Origin: Microbacterium sp. B35-30
GTDB taxonomy: Bacteria; Actinomycetota; Actinomycetes; Actinomycetales; Microbacteriaceae
Assembly: GCF_010634855.1 (NCBI RefSeq)
Contig: NZ_MWLQ01000021.1
Span: 1-64,000 of the forward strand
Length of the DNA stretch: 64,000 bases
Direction: 5' to 3'
The notes under the pieces are model-generated. The model was not told where the DNA came from. It saw only the letters and a program-made list of their open reading frames with translations, and made no database searches. Positions 1-7,798 of the stretch are shown here, piece by piece. Position 1 is the first letter of the stretch, and every line of letters starts with the position of its first letter. A program made the position numbers and the translations under genes.

Positions 1-366
1 GGTCGACGACGGGGCCGGGCAACGTCCGGAGTCCGGGCGACGACCGTCCCGCAGTCGTGGTGCCGCCGCGCGGTTGGGGCAGCGTGACGATCGGCAGCTG
101 AGAGGGCGAGCGGATGCCGCGCCCCGCCGTGGGGCGTGGCACCCTGTGATCCACACGGGGATCGCGGCGGGAGAACCCTCCGCAGACGCCCGTGTGGAGG
201 AGCAGTGGCGGACTGCGCTCTGCCGTTCGTTCAGGGACGCTGGCAAGGTGGCAGCGGGGTAGGTGTCGGTGGTCGGGGGCGGCGCTGGGGCACGCCCAGT
301 CGCTTCGTTGCGGTGGTGAAGCCGGCGGGCGGCTCGGGAATATCGACGGCTCGATGCTTGCAGAAA
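1..366. other. Non-coding or undetermined left edge
   Basis: I see no convincing gene here. Open frames on both strands are short or are antisense shadows of the DUF222-HNH gene, with arginine/alanine-rich translations and no family resemblance. The left edge may be the 3' flank of a gene outside the window. One GGATGCC heptamer lies at 112-118. Confidence 0.5.
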
Positions 367-382
367 TCGAACATATATTCTA
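367..382. promoter_or_regulatory. Candidate LexA (SOS) box overlapping the HNH gene promoter
   Basis: The 16-mer TCGAACATATATTCTA resembles the actinobacterial SOS box TCGAAC-N4-GTTCGA; the GAAC and TTC arms are kept. The rare A/T-rich stretch also supplies a -10-like TATATT (374-379) just upstream of the ATG at 393, so LexA bound here would block transcription. Family knowledge: several 13E12/DUF222 repeat genes of Mycobacterium tuberculosis carry SOS boxes. Binding is inferred. Confidence 0.55.
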
Positions 383-392
383 AACTCAACAC

Positions 393-1712
393 ATGAGTCA
401 TCCCACCTCGCATCCCGATCCCGAGTGGGCGGGGTGCGCCGACGGCGGCGAAGACGAGTTCGTCCCGCCCGTGCCGGACGCCGTCGACTTGGTGCTCGAA
501 TCCGCCACGATGCTCGCCGTGTTCGCCGCTGAGCGACTGCGCAGAATCGAGGCGATGCGGCGTGAGGAGCTCGCGCCGATCCTCGGCAGAGGGTCGGGCG
601 CGGTTGAGATGGCAGAGCGGTCGATCCGGCTGGAGCTCTCCGCAGGGATGCGTGTCACCGAGTACGCGGCCGGGCGCCTGCTTCTCCAGGCCGACGCTCT
701 GGTCAACCGCTATCCGCGTGCTCTTGACGCCCTGTCGGGGGCGCGCATCACCGAGAAGCACGCCGAGATCTTCGTGGACCTCGTCGACCAGGTCACGCCC
801 GAGCTGCGAGCCGACATCGTCGACCGAGCTATTGCGCTCGCCGAGGCGGAGCCGGTCGGAACCTTCCGGCGTGGCCTCCGCGACCTCATTGCGCGGGTCG
901 AGAGCACGACGCTCGAGGAGCGTCACGCAGCGGCAGTCGGCGGTCGGCGTGTCGTGGTCGAGTCCGGTGCCGACGCCATGGGTCTCCTGCTGCTGCATGG
1001 TCCGCAGGTCGAGCTGCACGCCATCTTCGGTCGCGCGACGGCGATGGCCAAGGTGATCAAGGCCACGCCGGGCGAGACGCGGACGCTCGATCAGATCCGC
1101 GCCGACATCGTCGCCGACCTTCTCATCGACGGCACGACTGAGCACCTTCCGGCCGCCGCGTCGGGCATCAGGGCGTCGGTCGTCGTGACCGTCCCCGTGC
1201 TGTCGCTCCTCGACGACGACGCTGCCGTGGCCGGTGACCCGCCCGTGGTCGAAGGGATCGGGCCGATCCCGCTGTCGCGCGCGAGGGAGCTCTCCGGCGG
1301 CGATGGGAAGTGGATGCGGGTGCTCACGCATCCCGAGACGGCAATGGTGCTCTCTGTCGGTCGGGACCGGTACTCCCCGCCGGCCGCGCTGCAGAAGCTG
1401 GTGAAATGGCGAGCGGATCGTTGCATGGGTCCGGGCTGCGGAATGCCGGCCTCCCGGTGCGAGGTCGATCATCAGATCAGATGGGCTGACCAGGGTGAGA
1501 CGGCACTCGAGAACAACGCCCCGCTGTGCAAAGGTCACCACCTCGTGAAAGACAACACCGACTGGGTCGTCACGCAGCTCCCAGGATCCGGTGGTGCTCT
1601 CGAGTGGATCTCGCCCACCGGCCGGCGCTATGTGGTGCAACCGGAACGCAAAGTCCCGGTCTTCCACAGCGCCGGTGCCAGCGCGGACGACGCGAGCAGC
1701 GCACCGTTCTGA
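393..1712 (+). CDS. DUF222 / 13E12-repeat protein with C-terminal HNH endonuclease domain
   Basis: The protein has 439 aa. Most of it (about residues 30-330) is the helical DUF222 domain found in large actinobacterial paralogue families. The C-terminal part (about 345-400) is an HNH nuclease core: CEVDHQIRW supplies the first His after a Cys-rich turn (CMGPGCG), and the second half has NNAPLCKGHH. All nuclease residues look intact, so a metal-dependent DNA nick or cut is expected, but no cellular role is firmly established for the family. The ATG at 393 has no Shine-Dalgarno and lies about 14 nt after a -10-like hexamer, so the message probably has a very short leader or none. The SOS-like box at 367-382 suggests induction by DNA damage. 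Confidence 0.9.
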   Translation: MSHPTSHPDPEWAGCADGGEDEFVPPVPDAVDLVLESATMLAVFAAERLRRIEAMRREELAPILGRGSGAVEMAERSIRLELSAGMRVTEYAAGRLLLQADALVNRYPRALDALSGARITEKHAEIFVDLVDQVTPELRADIVDRAIALAEAEPVGTFRRGLRDLIARVESTTLEERHAAAVGGRRVVVESGADAMGLLLLHGPQVELHAIFGRATAMAKVIKATPGETRTLDQIRADIVADLLIDGTTEHLPAAASGIRASVVVTVPVLSLLDDDAAVAGDPPVVEGIGPIPLSRARELSGGDGKWMRVLTHPETAMVLSVGRDRYSPPAALQKLVKWRADRCMGPGCGMPASRCEVDHQIRWADQGETALENNAPLCKGHHLVKDNTDWVVTQLPGSGGALEWISPTGRRYVVQPERKVPVFHSAGASADDASSAPF

Positions 1713-1771
1713 TGGGACGGGACTCGCGGGGCGCGTCAGGGTAGATGGGGCGCCCGTGCTGTTCCGGCTCC

Positions 1772-1946
1772 GACGCGTGGGTCACCTCGGCTCGGACGCG
1801 TGGGTCAGCTCCGCTTGGACGCGTGGGTCACCTCGGCTCGGACGCGTGGGTCAGCTCCGCTCGGACGCGTGGGTCACCTCGGCTCGGACGCGTGCGCCAC
1901 GCGGGCTTCGTTGGCGACGTGCGCCACGCCGGGCTTCGCTGGCGAC
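1772..1946. repeat. 23-bp tandem array plus a diverged 27-28-bp tandem pair
   Basis: Units beginning GACGCGTGGGTCA start at 1772, 1795, 1818, 1841, 1864 and (partial) 1887, an exact 23-bp period. Odd and even units differ (ACCTCGGCTCG versus GCTCCGCTTG endings), so the array grew as a 46-bp dimer. It runs into a second duplication of 27-28 bp starting GTGCGCCACGC at about 1892 and 1919. Together they fill most of the 299 bp between the HNH gene and the MerR promoter. No gene or hairpin is evident. Confidence 0.85.
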
Positions 1947-1970
1947 CTGTTCCTCGTCTTGGTGTTCTGG

Positions 1971-2001
1971 TTGACTCTCACACTGTGTCAGGGCCGAATG
2001 T
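1971..2001 (+). promoter_or_regulatory. MerR-type promoter with dyad operator in a long spacer
   Basis: A -35 TTGACT (1971-1976) is followed after 19 bp by a poor -10 GAATGT (1996-2001). Between them lies an imperfect palindrome centred at about 1984 (core CTCACAC-T-GTGTCAG). A lengthened spacer filled by a dyad is the classic arrangement for MerR-family activators, so the downstream regulator is probably autoregulated. The expected start site is about 2008, giving an almost leaderless mRNA. Confidence 0.55.
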
Positions 2002-2011
2002 GGACTCCACC

Positions 2012-2830
2012 ATGTACACCATCGGAGACTTCGCGGCGATCGGGCGGGTGAGTGTGCGGATGCTGCGTCACTACGACGCGATCGGCATCCTGCCTCCGGC
2101 GCACGTCGACGATCGCACCGGGTACCGCCACTACGCAGACGCGCAGCTGGCCGACCTGCTGCGCCTCGTCGAACTGCGCGAGCTCGGCTGCGGTCTTGAT
2201 GTGATCGGCAGTGTCCTGTCTGCCCGCGATCGGTCCGCGGCGATGCGCGAGGCGCTGTTGCAGCGACGCCCGCAGCTCGAGGCCTCGATCGCCGCGGATC
2301 AGGATCGGCTCGCGCGCATCGCCGAACGTCTCCGCGCCTTGGAAGGAAACGCCATGTCCGCTGTCGAATATCGTCCGATCGACCCCGTCACCGTCTACGC
2401 CGTCGAAGGGCGCGCACCGGGGATGGGGCCGGAGAACGTCTCACCCGTGATCGGCCCCCTGCTGGAACGCCTCGATGGGGCACTCGGTGCCGCGGGCCGT
2501 GCGCTGCATGAGCCCGGTGTGTTCTGGTACGAGACCGTGCCCGACTCCGAGGAGCTCGCGGTGCACGTGAGCTACACGGCAGACCCCGAGCCCGTCGAGG
2601 GCGACGGGTACGACGTGGTCGCATTGCCTCGCATCCTTACGGCCGGCGTTCTCACACACCGCGGAGACATGCCGAGCATCGGCAGGTCGTGGATGACGCT
2701 GATGAGCCAGGTCGTCGACGACGGCTATCGCATCGTCGGCCCCACGCGCGAGGTCTACGTGGAGGCGGGGCCCGAGCTTGATCAGTCGGAGTGGGTCACC
2801 GAGCTCATCGTTCCCGTCGAGAGGGCCTGA
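2012..2830 (+). CDS. MerR-family regulator with GyrI-like effector-binding domain
   Basis: The protein has 272 aa. Residues 1-70 are a MerR winged helix (MYTIGDFAAIGRVSVRMLRH, then YDAIGILPP and TGYRHY), followed by a dimerisation coiled coil (about 75-110). Residues 115-270 resemble the BmrR/GyrI effector domain that binds small, often cationic or aromatic ligands. The reading frame stays open upstream to 1745, but the MerR fold begins exactly at ATG 2012, and the extra N-terminus is only translated tandem repeat. No target operon is adjacent, so autoregulation or a distant target is likely. The ligand cannot be told from sequence. Confidence 0.88.
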   Translation: MYTIGDFAAIGRVSVRMLRHYDAIGILPPAHVDDRTGYRHYADAQLADLLRLVELRELGCGLDVIGSVLSARDRSAAMREALLQRRPQLEASIAADQDRLARIAERLRALEGNAMSAVEYRPIDPVTVYAVEGRAPGMGPENVSPVIGPLLERLDGALGAAGRALHEPGVFWYETVPDSEELAVHVSYTADPEPVEGDGYDVVALPRILTAGVLTHRGDMPSIGRSWMTLMSQVVDDGYRIVGPTREVYVEAGPELDQSEWVTELIVPVERA

Positions 2831-3012
2831 GGCCCCACCGGACGAGGCAACCGGTCCCAGGACCGGTGAGTGCGCCCAGCGCGTACGCAGGATCGTGGCG
2901 AGATCGACGACTCCCAGATCAACGCGCCCACGACGGCGGAGATGACCCAGGTCATGGCGATCAGCATCAGCCCGATGCTCAGGCCGATGCCGCTCCATAT
3001 GGGTAAGCGCAT
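2782..3012 (-). pseudogene. Possible small membrane-protein ORF or gene remnant
   Basis: A 76-codon frame begins with a hydrophobic stretch (GIGLSIGLMLIAMTWVISAV, about residues 8-27) whose codons have the high G/C third positions of real genes here. After about residue 35 the codon bias fades and the translation turns low quality, overlapping the tail of the MerR gene. This looks like the 5' part of a small membrane protein that has lost its frame. There is no good ribosome site. It lies directly beyond the last copy of the 67-bp array. The alternative is chance. Confidence 0.25.
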
Positions 3013-3054
3013 AAGTCAGCGGAGCAACCTCATGGTTCACAGTCGCATCGAACG

Positions 3055-3503
3055 CGTCCCCGGTGAGCTCGTGGAGCGGGAACGCGGCAAGGAAAGTCAT
3101 CGGCTCTGACCGTCGCATCGCGTCAGCCCGCGAGCCCGTGGAGCAGAAAGGCGCTGAGGAAACTCATCGGCTCTCACTGTCGCATCGCGTCAGCCGGCGA
3201 GCTCGTGGAGCGGGAACGCGGCAAGGAAAGTCATCGGCTCTCACTGTCGCATCGCGTCAGCCGGCGAGCTCGTGGAGCGGGAACGCGGCAAGGAAAGTCA
3301 TCGGCTCTGACTGTCGCATCGCGTCAGCCCGCGAGCCCGTGGAGCAGAAAGGCGCTGAGGAAACTCATCGGCTCTCACTGTCGCTTTCGCGTCAGCCGGC
3401 GAACTCGTGGGCAGGGAACGCGGCAAGGAAGCTCATCGGCTCTCACTGTCGGATCACGTCAGCCGGCGAGCTCGTGGAGCAGGAAGGCGCCGAGGAAGCC
3501 GAT
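3055..3503. repeat. 67-bp tandem array made of the 3' end of the ZIP transporter gene
   Basis: Seven units with starts of the TCA (stop codon, minus strand) at 3459 (the real gene end), 3392, 3324, 3257, 3190, 3123 and about 3057: steps of 66-68 bp. Read on the minus strand, the full copies re-encode a version of the gene's last residues plus stop, for example MTFLAAFPLHELAG-stop versus FLGAFLLHELAG-stop in the gene. The outermost copy has lost the stop (HELTG). Two sequence types alternate as a-b-a, a-b-a, implying a later duplication of about 201 bp. With the remnant at 2782-3012 this accounts for the space between the MerR and ZIP genes. Confidence 0.92.
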
Positions 3504-4259
3504 CGTCGCCCACAGCCCCGTGAGCGCGTGCTGCTCGTCGAAGGCCTCGGGGATCATCGTGTTGCACACCATCGCGAGCAGACCCCCGGCCGCGATGGTC
3601 GTGATGAGCGCGATGAGGTTCGGCGACGCCGCCTGGAAGGCCAGGAAGCCGAGCACCGCCGCGACCACCGTCACCAGGGCGATACCGCACCACAGCAGTG
3701 CGACGAAGCGCCCGGTGGATCCGCCGCGCTTGAGCGCCGCCGTCGAACCGAGCCCCTCCGGGATGTTGCTGATCGCGATCGCCGCGACGATCGGGATGCT
3801 GATCCCGCCCTGCAGCACCGACAGACCCATCACGATGGATTCCGGGATGCCGTCGATCAGCGCCCCGACGGCGATCACGACGCCCGCGCTGCTCGCAGCC
3901 CCCGCGACGGCGCGACGCGCGGCGATGTTGGCGGGCGGGTCGGCGGCACCGGCAGTGCGATCCGTCTGATCGGTCGGAACCGGCTTGGGCTTACGCGGCC
4001 GAGAGATGAGCTGGTCGGCGACGATGTACAGGATCGCGCCGCCCAGGAATCCTGCCGTCGTCGGGATGAGACCTCCCACATCGGCGGCCTCCTCGACGAG
4101 CTCGAACGCGAGCGTCGAGATGAGCACCCCGGCGCCGAGCGCCATGATGCCCGCGACGATCCGCTGCGGGATGTCGACGAACCATGCCACCCCTGCGCCC
4201 ACGAGCAGCGTTCCGCCGCCGATGAGCCCGCTGAGCGCGGCGAGCCAGACGCCATCCAT
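3459..4259 (-). CDS. ZIP-family metal transporter
   Basis: The protein has 266 aa and about eight membrane segments with a charged, Pro/Lys-rich loop (residues 87-118) between TM3 and TM4, as in ZIP carriers. TM4 contains GALIDGIPES (133-141) and TM5 AISNIPEGLG (162-171); these match the paired metal-binding helices of ZIPs, but His residues of the classical HNxPEG and HExPHE motifs are replaced, leaving Asp136, Asn165 and the two Glu. TM6 has CNTMIPEAF. The role is probably divalent metal uptake or export across the cytoplasmic membrane; the metal is unknown. The start ATG lies 204 bp downstream of the acyl-CoA ligase stop. The last residues are iterated in the array beyond the stop. Confidence 0.85.
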   Translation of the reverse strand: MDGVWLAALSGLIGGGTLLVGAGVAWFVDIPQRIVAGIMALGAGVLISTLAFELVEEAADVGGLIPTTAGFLGGAILYIVADQLISRPRKPKPVPTDQTDRTAGAADPPANIAARRAVAGAASSAGVVIAVGALIDGIPESIVMGLSVLQGGISIPIVAAIAISNIPEGLGSTAALKRGGSTGRFVALLWCGIALVTVVAAVLGFLAFQAASPNLIALITTIAAGGLLAMVCNTMIPEAFDEQHALTGLWATIGFLGAFLLHELAG

Positions 4260-4417
4260 GGCGCAAACCTAGTGGTCGCGGTCGTCGAGCGCGGGAGGTG
4301 CGACGAGACGCGCGCCGGCGTGGCGGGGGCGTTCGAGGGGTTTCGTCTCACTCGTCCACGCTCGCGCGCTCAACGGCCCGCGAACGGAAGGGGAGCTGGC
4401 GAACCACTGGCGCGGGA

Positions 4418-4444
4418 CCCCCGGCGGAACGCGTCCGCCGGGGG
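4418..4444 (-). terminator. Hairpin downstream of acyl-CoA ligase gene
   Basis: A perfect 10-bp stem CCCCCGGCGG / CCGCCGGGGG (4418-4427 with 4435-4444) with a 7-nt loop lies about 20 bp beyond the minus-strand stop at 4464. There is no clear U-tract, which is common in high-GC actinobacteria. Confidence 0.6.
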
Positions 4445-4463
4445 CATGTGATCGCGCGTGGGC

Positions 4464-6056
4464 TCAGACGGTGGCGGCCTCGCGGGCGCGCAGGTCCTTG
4501 CGGAGGATCTTGCCCGCGGTCGACTTGGGGATCGCGTCGATGAACTCGACGCGACGCACCTTCTTGTGCGGCGCCACGTGCTCCGTGACGAACGCCATCA
4601 CCTCGTCCTCGGTGAGGCCGGAGTCGGGTGCCGGCACGATGAAGGCCTTGGGGATCTCCTGCTTGTCGTCGTCGAGCACGCCGATGACCGCGGCATCCAT
4701 CACCTTCGGGTGACCCAGGAGCAGCGCCTCGAGCTCGGCGGGAGCGATCTGGTAGCCCTTGTACTTGATCAGCTCCTTCACGCGGTCGACGATCGAGAAG
4801 TATCCGCCCTCGTGGTACACGGCGATGTCGCCGGTGTGGAGGAACCCGTCGGCGTCGAGCGTCTCGGCCGTCGCCTGGGGCTGGTTCAGGTAGCCGAGCA
4901 TGACGTTCGGCCCCTTCACCCACAGCTCGCCCGGCTTCGTCACGCCGTCCGTACCGACCTCGGTGATCTCTTCACCGGTCGCGGTGTCGATGAGCTTGTT
5001 GAGGGTGTTGGGCAGCATGATGCCGACCGAGCTCACCGGGATGTCGTGGCGATCGTTGGGCATCGCGTGCGAGACGGGGCTCAGCTCGCTCATGCCGTAC
5101 CCCTGCATCATTCGGGCGTTGATGCGACGACCGGCGGTCTCGGCGGTCTCGCCGTCGAGCGGAGCGGCGCCCGAGAAGACCGTGTGCACGCTCGAGATGT
5201 CGAACTGGTCGACGACCGGGTGCTTGGCCAGCGCGACCGCGATCGGCGGGGCGATGTAGAGGTAGGTGCACTGGAACTTCTGGATGTTGGTGAGGAACTC
5301 GACGAGGTCGAACTTCGGCATCGTCACAAGACTCGCCCGTTGCCGCAGCGCCAGGTTGAGCAGCACCGTCATGCCGTAGATGTGGAAGAACGGCAGCACC
5401 GCCAGCACGCGGTCGCTCGAGCTGAGATCGAGCGCCACACGACACTGCGCCACGTTCGCGACGAGGTTGCGGTGGGAGAGCATCACACCCTTCGGCACGC
5501 CGGTGGTGCCCGACGAATAGGGCAGCACGGCGACGTGCGTCGCGGGATCGAACGACACCTGCGGCGCCGGCGCGCCCTCGGTGAGCAGCTCACGCAGGTT
5601 CGGATGCCCGGCGGCACCGTCGAGCACGATGACGCGGTCGTGGGGGATGCCGACGGCCTCGGCGGCGGTCGCGGCCTGGGGGAGCAGCGGACTGACCGTG
5701 ATGAGCCAAGTTGCCCGGGCATCCCGCAGCTGCTTCTCGATCTCGCCCGCGGTGTACAGCGAGTTCACCGTCGTGACCGTCGCACCGGCACGGAGGATGC
5801 CGTGGAACACCGTCGCGAACGCCGGGACGTTCGGGCACAGCATCCCCAGCACCGTGCCGACACCCACGCCGCGCGCGGCCAGCGCACCCGCGAACAGATC
5901 GACCTGCGCGCGCAGCGCACCGTACGTGGTCTCGGCGCCTGTGGCCGGATCGATGAGCGCGACGCGTCCCAGATCCTCGTCCGTCAGGCTCGAGAACAGG
6001 TAGTCGTAGATGCTGAGCTCGGGGATCTCGACATCGGGGCGGGGGCTGGTGAACAC
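4464..6056 (-). CDS. AMP-forming acyl-CoA ligase, 4-coumarate-CoA ligase type
   Basis: The protein has 530 aa, full length for the ANL superfamily. The phosphate loop YSSGTTGVPKG is at 180-190, GYGMSE (motif II) at 319-324, the hinge region TGD at 408-410, YKGYQIAPAE at 432-441 and the catalytic Lys (STAGKILRK) at about 516. The enzyme adenylates a carboxylic acid with ATP and transfers it to CoA; similarity to 4CL suggests aryl or medium-chain acids, but the substrate is not readable. Translation starts at a GTG (6056) preceded by AAGGAG. It stands alone between an empty 460-bp region and the ZIP gene. Confidence 0.9.
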   Translation of the reverse strand: MFTSPRPDVEIPELSIYDYLFSSLTDEDLGRVALIDPATGAETTYGALRAQVDLFAGALAARGVGVGTVLGMLCPNVPAFATVFHGILRAGATVTTVNSLYTAGEIEKQLRDARATWLITVSPLLPQAATAAEAVGIPHDRVIVLDGAAGHPNLRELLTEGAPAPQVSFDPATHVAVLPYSSGTTGVPKGVMLSHRNLVANVAQCRVALDLSSSDRVLAVLPFFHIYGMTVLLNLALRQRASLVTMPKFDLVEFLTNIQKFQCTYLYIAPPIAVALAKHPVVDQFDISSVHTVFSGAAPLDGETAETAGRRINARMMQGYGMSELSPVSHAMPNDRHDIPVSSVGIMLPNTLNKLIDTATGEEITEVGTDGVTKPGELWVKGPNVMLGYLNQPQATAETLDADGFLHTGDIAVYHEGGYFSIVDRVKELIKYKGYQIAPAELEALLLGHPKVMDAAVIGVLDDDKQEIPKAFIVPAPDSGLTEDEVMAFVTEHVAPHKKVRRVEFIDAIPKSTAGKILRKDLRAREAATV

Positions 6057-6440
6057 CGGATCTCCTTCGATCGGGGCTGCGGGAATCGCCGTCCGGCGCG
6101 CCCTGGGCCCGCCGTGCGACCATCATGCCACCCCGACCCCGCAACCTGGCACGCGATTCCGCGAATCGTGGAACGCAGTGTCAGCCGCGGGGGCCGCCCG
6201 CCGGACGCTCAGGCCCGACGCCCGACCGCGTGGCGGGCAGGCGGGCGCTCGCGGGAAAGCCGCGCGCGACGCCGGCGGCCAACACGGCGGCCGGGGCGCA
6301 CGCGAGCCCGACCACCAACACGGCGGGCAGGGTTCACGCACAGCCCATGGGAGGCGACGCCGCCGCCGTGACGGCAACCTGGCGCGCGTGCAGCGTGCGG
6401 CGCGCGCCGATGCGGGCGGCGTCACGGCGCCAGGCCGCAC
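6057..6440. other. Long intergenic region, no gene seen
   Basis: The region upstream of the acyl-CoA ligase holds only low-quality open frames on both strands. About 6057-6075 carries the ligase Shine-Dalgarno (AAGGAG on the minus strand). I see no RNA gene or stable hairpin. Confidence 0.5.
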
Positions 6441-6518
6441 GCGGTGGGCTGAGGCGGTGGGCTGACGCGGTGGGCTGACGCGGTGGGCTGACGCGGTGTG
6501 CTTACGCGGTGGGCTGCT
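6441..6518. repeat. 13-bp tandem array beyond the dehydrogenase stop codon
   Basis: Five or six copies of a 12-14-bp unit, consensus GCGGTGGGCTGAC, fill 6441-6515 and end at the minus-strand stop of the dehydrogenase (6520). On the minus strand the units read CGTCAGCCCACCG; they share only the few bases around TCAGCC with the gene end, so the origin from the gene is not proven here. Confidence 0.8.
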
Positions 6519-6519
6519 C

Positions 6520-7605
6520 TCAGCCGGCGAGCGCGTGCTGGCGTCCGCCGGCGGCCAGCCGCTCGGCCGCGAGACCCTCCGCCGCCTCGAGCGGGGTGGT
6601 GCCTCGCGACTCGGCCTCGTCGAAGATCCGGCGCACGGTGTCGCCGATCTGCCCGACCCGTTCCATGATCTCGGCGCGGGTGCCGAGCTGCTTCGCCTCG
6701 AGGTCGAGGTAGATCACCCCGCCGGCGTTCACCACGAAGTCGGGGGCATACAGGATGCCGCGACCGGCGAGTCGCGCCGCGCCGCTGTGATCGGCCAGCG
6801 GGTTGTTGGCGGGTCCGCACACGGCCTTCGCGTCGAGCGTGTCGATCACGTCGTCCGTGAGGAGCCCCCCGATGCCCGCCGGCACGAACACATCCGCCGG
6901 AACGAGGTGCTCCTCGCCCGGGCTCACCCAGTCGGCGCCGAGCTGTGCCGCCAGATCCCGCTTGGCCGGGTTCACATCGGTCACCGTGAGACGCGCGCCC
7001 TCGGCGGACAGGCGGACGGCCAGGCGACTGCCCACCTGGCCGAGACCCGAGATCGTGACGCGGCGGCCAGCGACGTCGGCGGTGCCGGCGACGCGCTCGA
7101 GCGTCGCACGGAGGGACTCGTACACGCCGAGGCTGGTAGGACCGGCGGGCTCGCCCGACCCGCCCACCGCGTCGGGCAGCCCGACCACGTGCTCCGTGCG
7201 CTCGCTGACGACGAGCATGTCGTCGGTCGTCGAGCCGACGTCCTCAGCGGTGCGGTACAGGCCGTGCAGCGACTCGACCGCGTCGCCCAGATCGAGGAAC
7301 GCGGCGCGGCGCCGGTCGGCATCGAGGATGGTGCCGGGCGGTAGAGCGATCACCGACTTGCCGCCGCCGGCGTCGAGCCCCGCCGCGGCGTTCTTGAGCG
7401 TCATGGCGGCCGACAGCCGCAGGGCGTCGCCGAGGGCGTCGCTCCAGTGCGGATACGTCCACAGGCGGGCGCCGCCGAGAGCCGAGCCCAGAACGGACGA
7501 ATGGAGTGCGACGGCGATGAAGAGGCCGCTTCGCCGTCCGGTGATCACCTCGACCCGCTCGTGTGCGAAATCGGGCAGGGGCAGGGAATGCACGGTGTGC
7601 GTCAT
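6520..7605 (-). CDS. Leu/Glu/Phe/Val-family amino acid dehydrogenase (leucine/valine dehydrogenase type)
   Basis: The protein has 361 aa, the size of Leu/Val/Phe dehydrogenases. The N-terminal domain has the active-site lysines in MTLKNAAAGLDAGGGKSVI (Lys71, Lys83), and the Rossmann domain has the NAD motif ISGLGQVGSRLA (about 185-196). The reaction is reversible oxidative deamination of a branched-chain or aromatic amino acid to the 2-oxo acid. The frame is open to 7761, but the family N-terminus (MTHTVHSLPL) begins at ATG 7605. A promoter lies at 7678-7706. Substrate choice between Leu, Val and Phe is uncertain. Confidence 0.9.
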   Translation of the reverse strand: MTHTVHSLPLPDFAHERVEVITGRRSGLFIAVALHSSVLGSALGGARLWTYPHWSDALGDALRLSAAMTLKNAAAGLDAGGGKSVIALPPGTILDADRRRAAFLDLGDAVESLHGLYRTAEDVGSTTDDMLVVSERTEHVVGLPDAVGGSGEPAGPTSLGVYESLRATLERVAGTADVAGRRVTISGLGQVGSRLAVRLSAEGARLTVTDVNPAKRDLAAQLGADWVSPGEEHLVPADVFVPAGIGGLLTDDVIDTLDAKAVCGPANNPLADHSGAARLAGRGILYAPDFVVNAGGVIYLDLEAKQLGTRAEIMERVGQIGDTVRRIFDEAESRGTTPLEAAEGLAAERLAAGGRQHALAG

Positions 7606-7677
7606 CGCGGTACTTTCTTCGGCGGGCCTCGTGGGCGTTGCGCGGTGGATGACGCGGCGTTGCGGCATCCACTCCCC

Positions 7678-7706
7678 ATTGCACACCGGATCGCCGGATT
7701 GTTCAA
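7678..7706 (-). promoter_or_regulatory. Predicted sigma-70-type promoter of the amino acid dehydrogenase
   Basis: On the minus strand TTGAAC (7706-7701) and TGCAAT (7683-7678) are separated by exactly 17 bp, giving a start near 7671 and a leader of about 65 nt. Upstream (7725-7760) the octamer-like GATTGCGC occurs twice, at about 7730 and 7750, a possible regulator site shared with the divergent methyltransferase gene. Confidence 0.5.
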
Positions 7707-7798
7707 GCCTACCGCCAGCGAGTGCGCAGATTGCGCTGTGCCGAGTCAGGGGATTGCGCATGCGTCAGCACGGTGCGCGCCCTCGATAGCATCGACGA

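Noticed and set aside
1745..2011. N-terminal extension of the MerR regulator
   Set aside because: It would be translated tandem repeat and would run through the -35, dyad and -10 of the promoter.
3055..3503. CRISPR array
   Set aside because: The whole 67-bp unit is repeated, with no unique spacers, and no cas genes are near. The same holds for 14964-15244 and 1772-1946.
3063..4451. 462-codon plus-strand frame through the 67-bp array
   Set aside because: Repeat units translate by chance because the plus strand lacks stops; the continuation is antisense to the ZIP gene.
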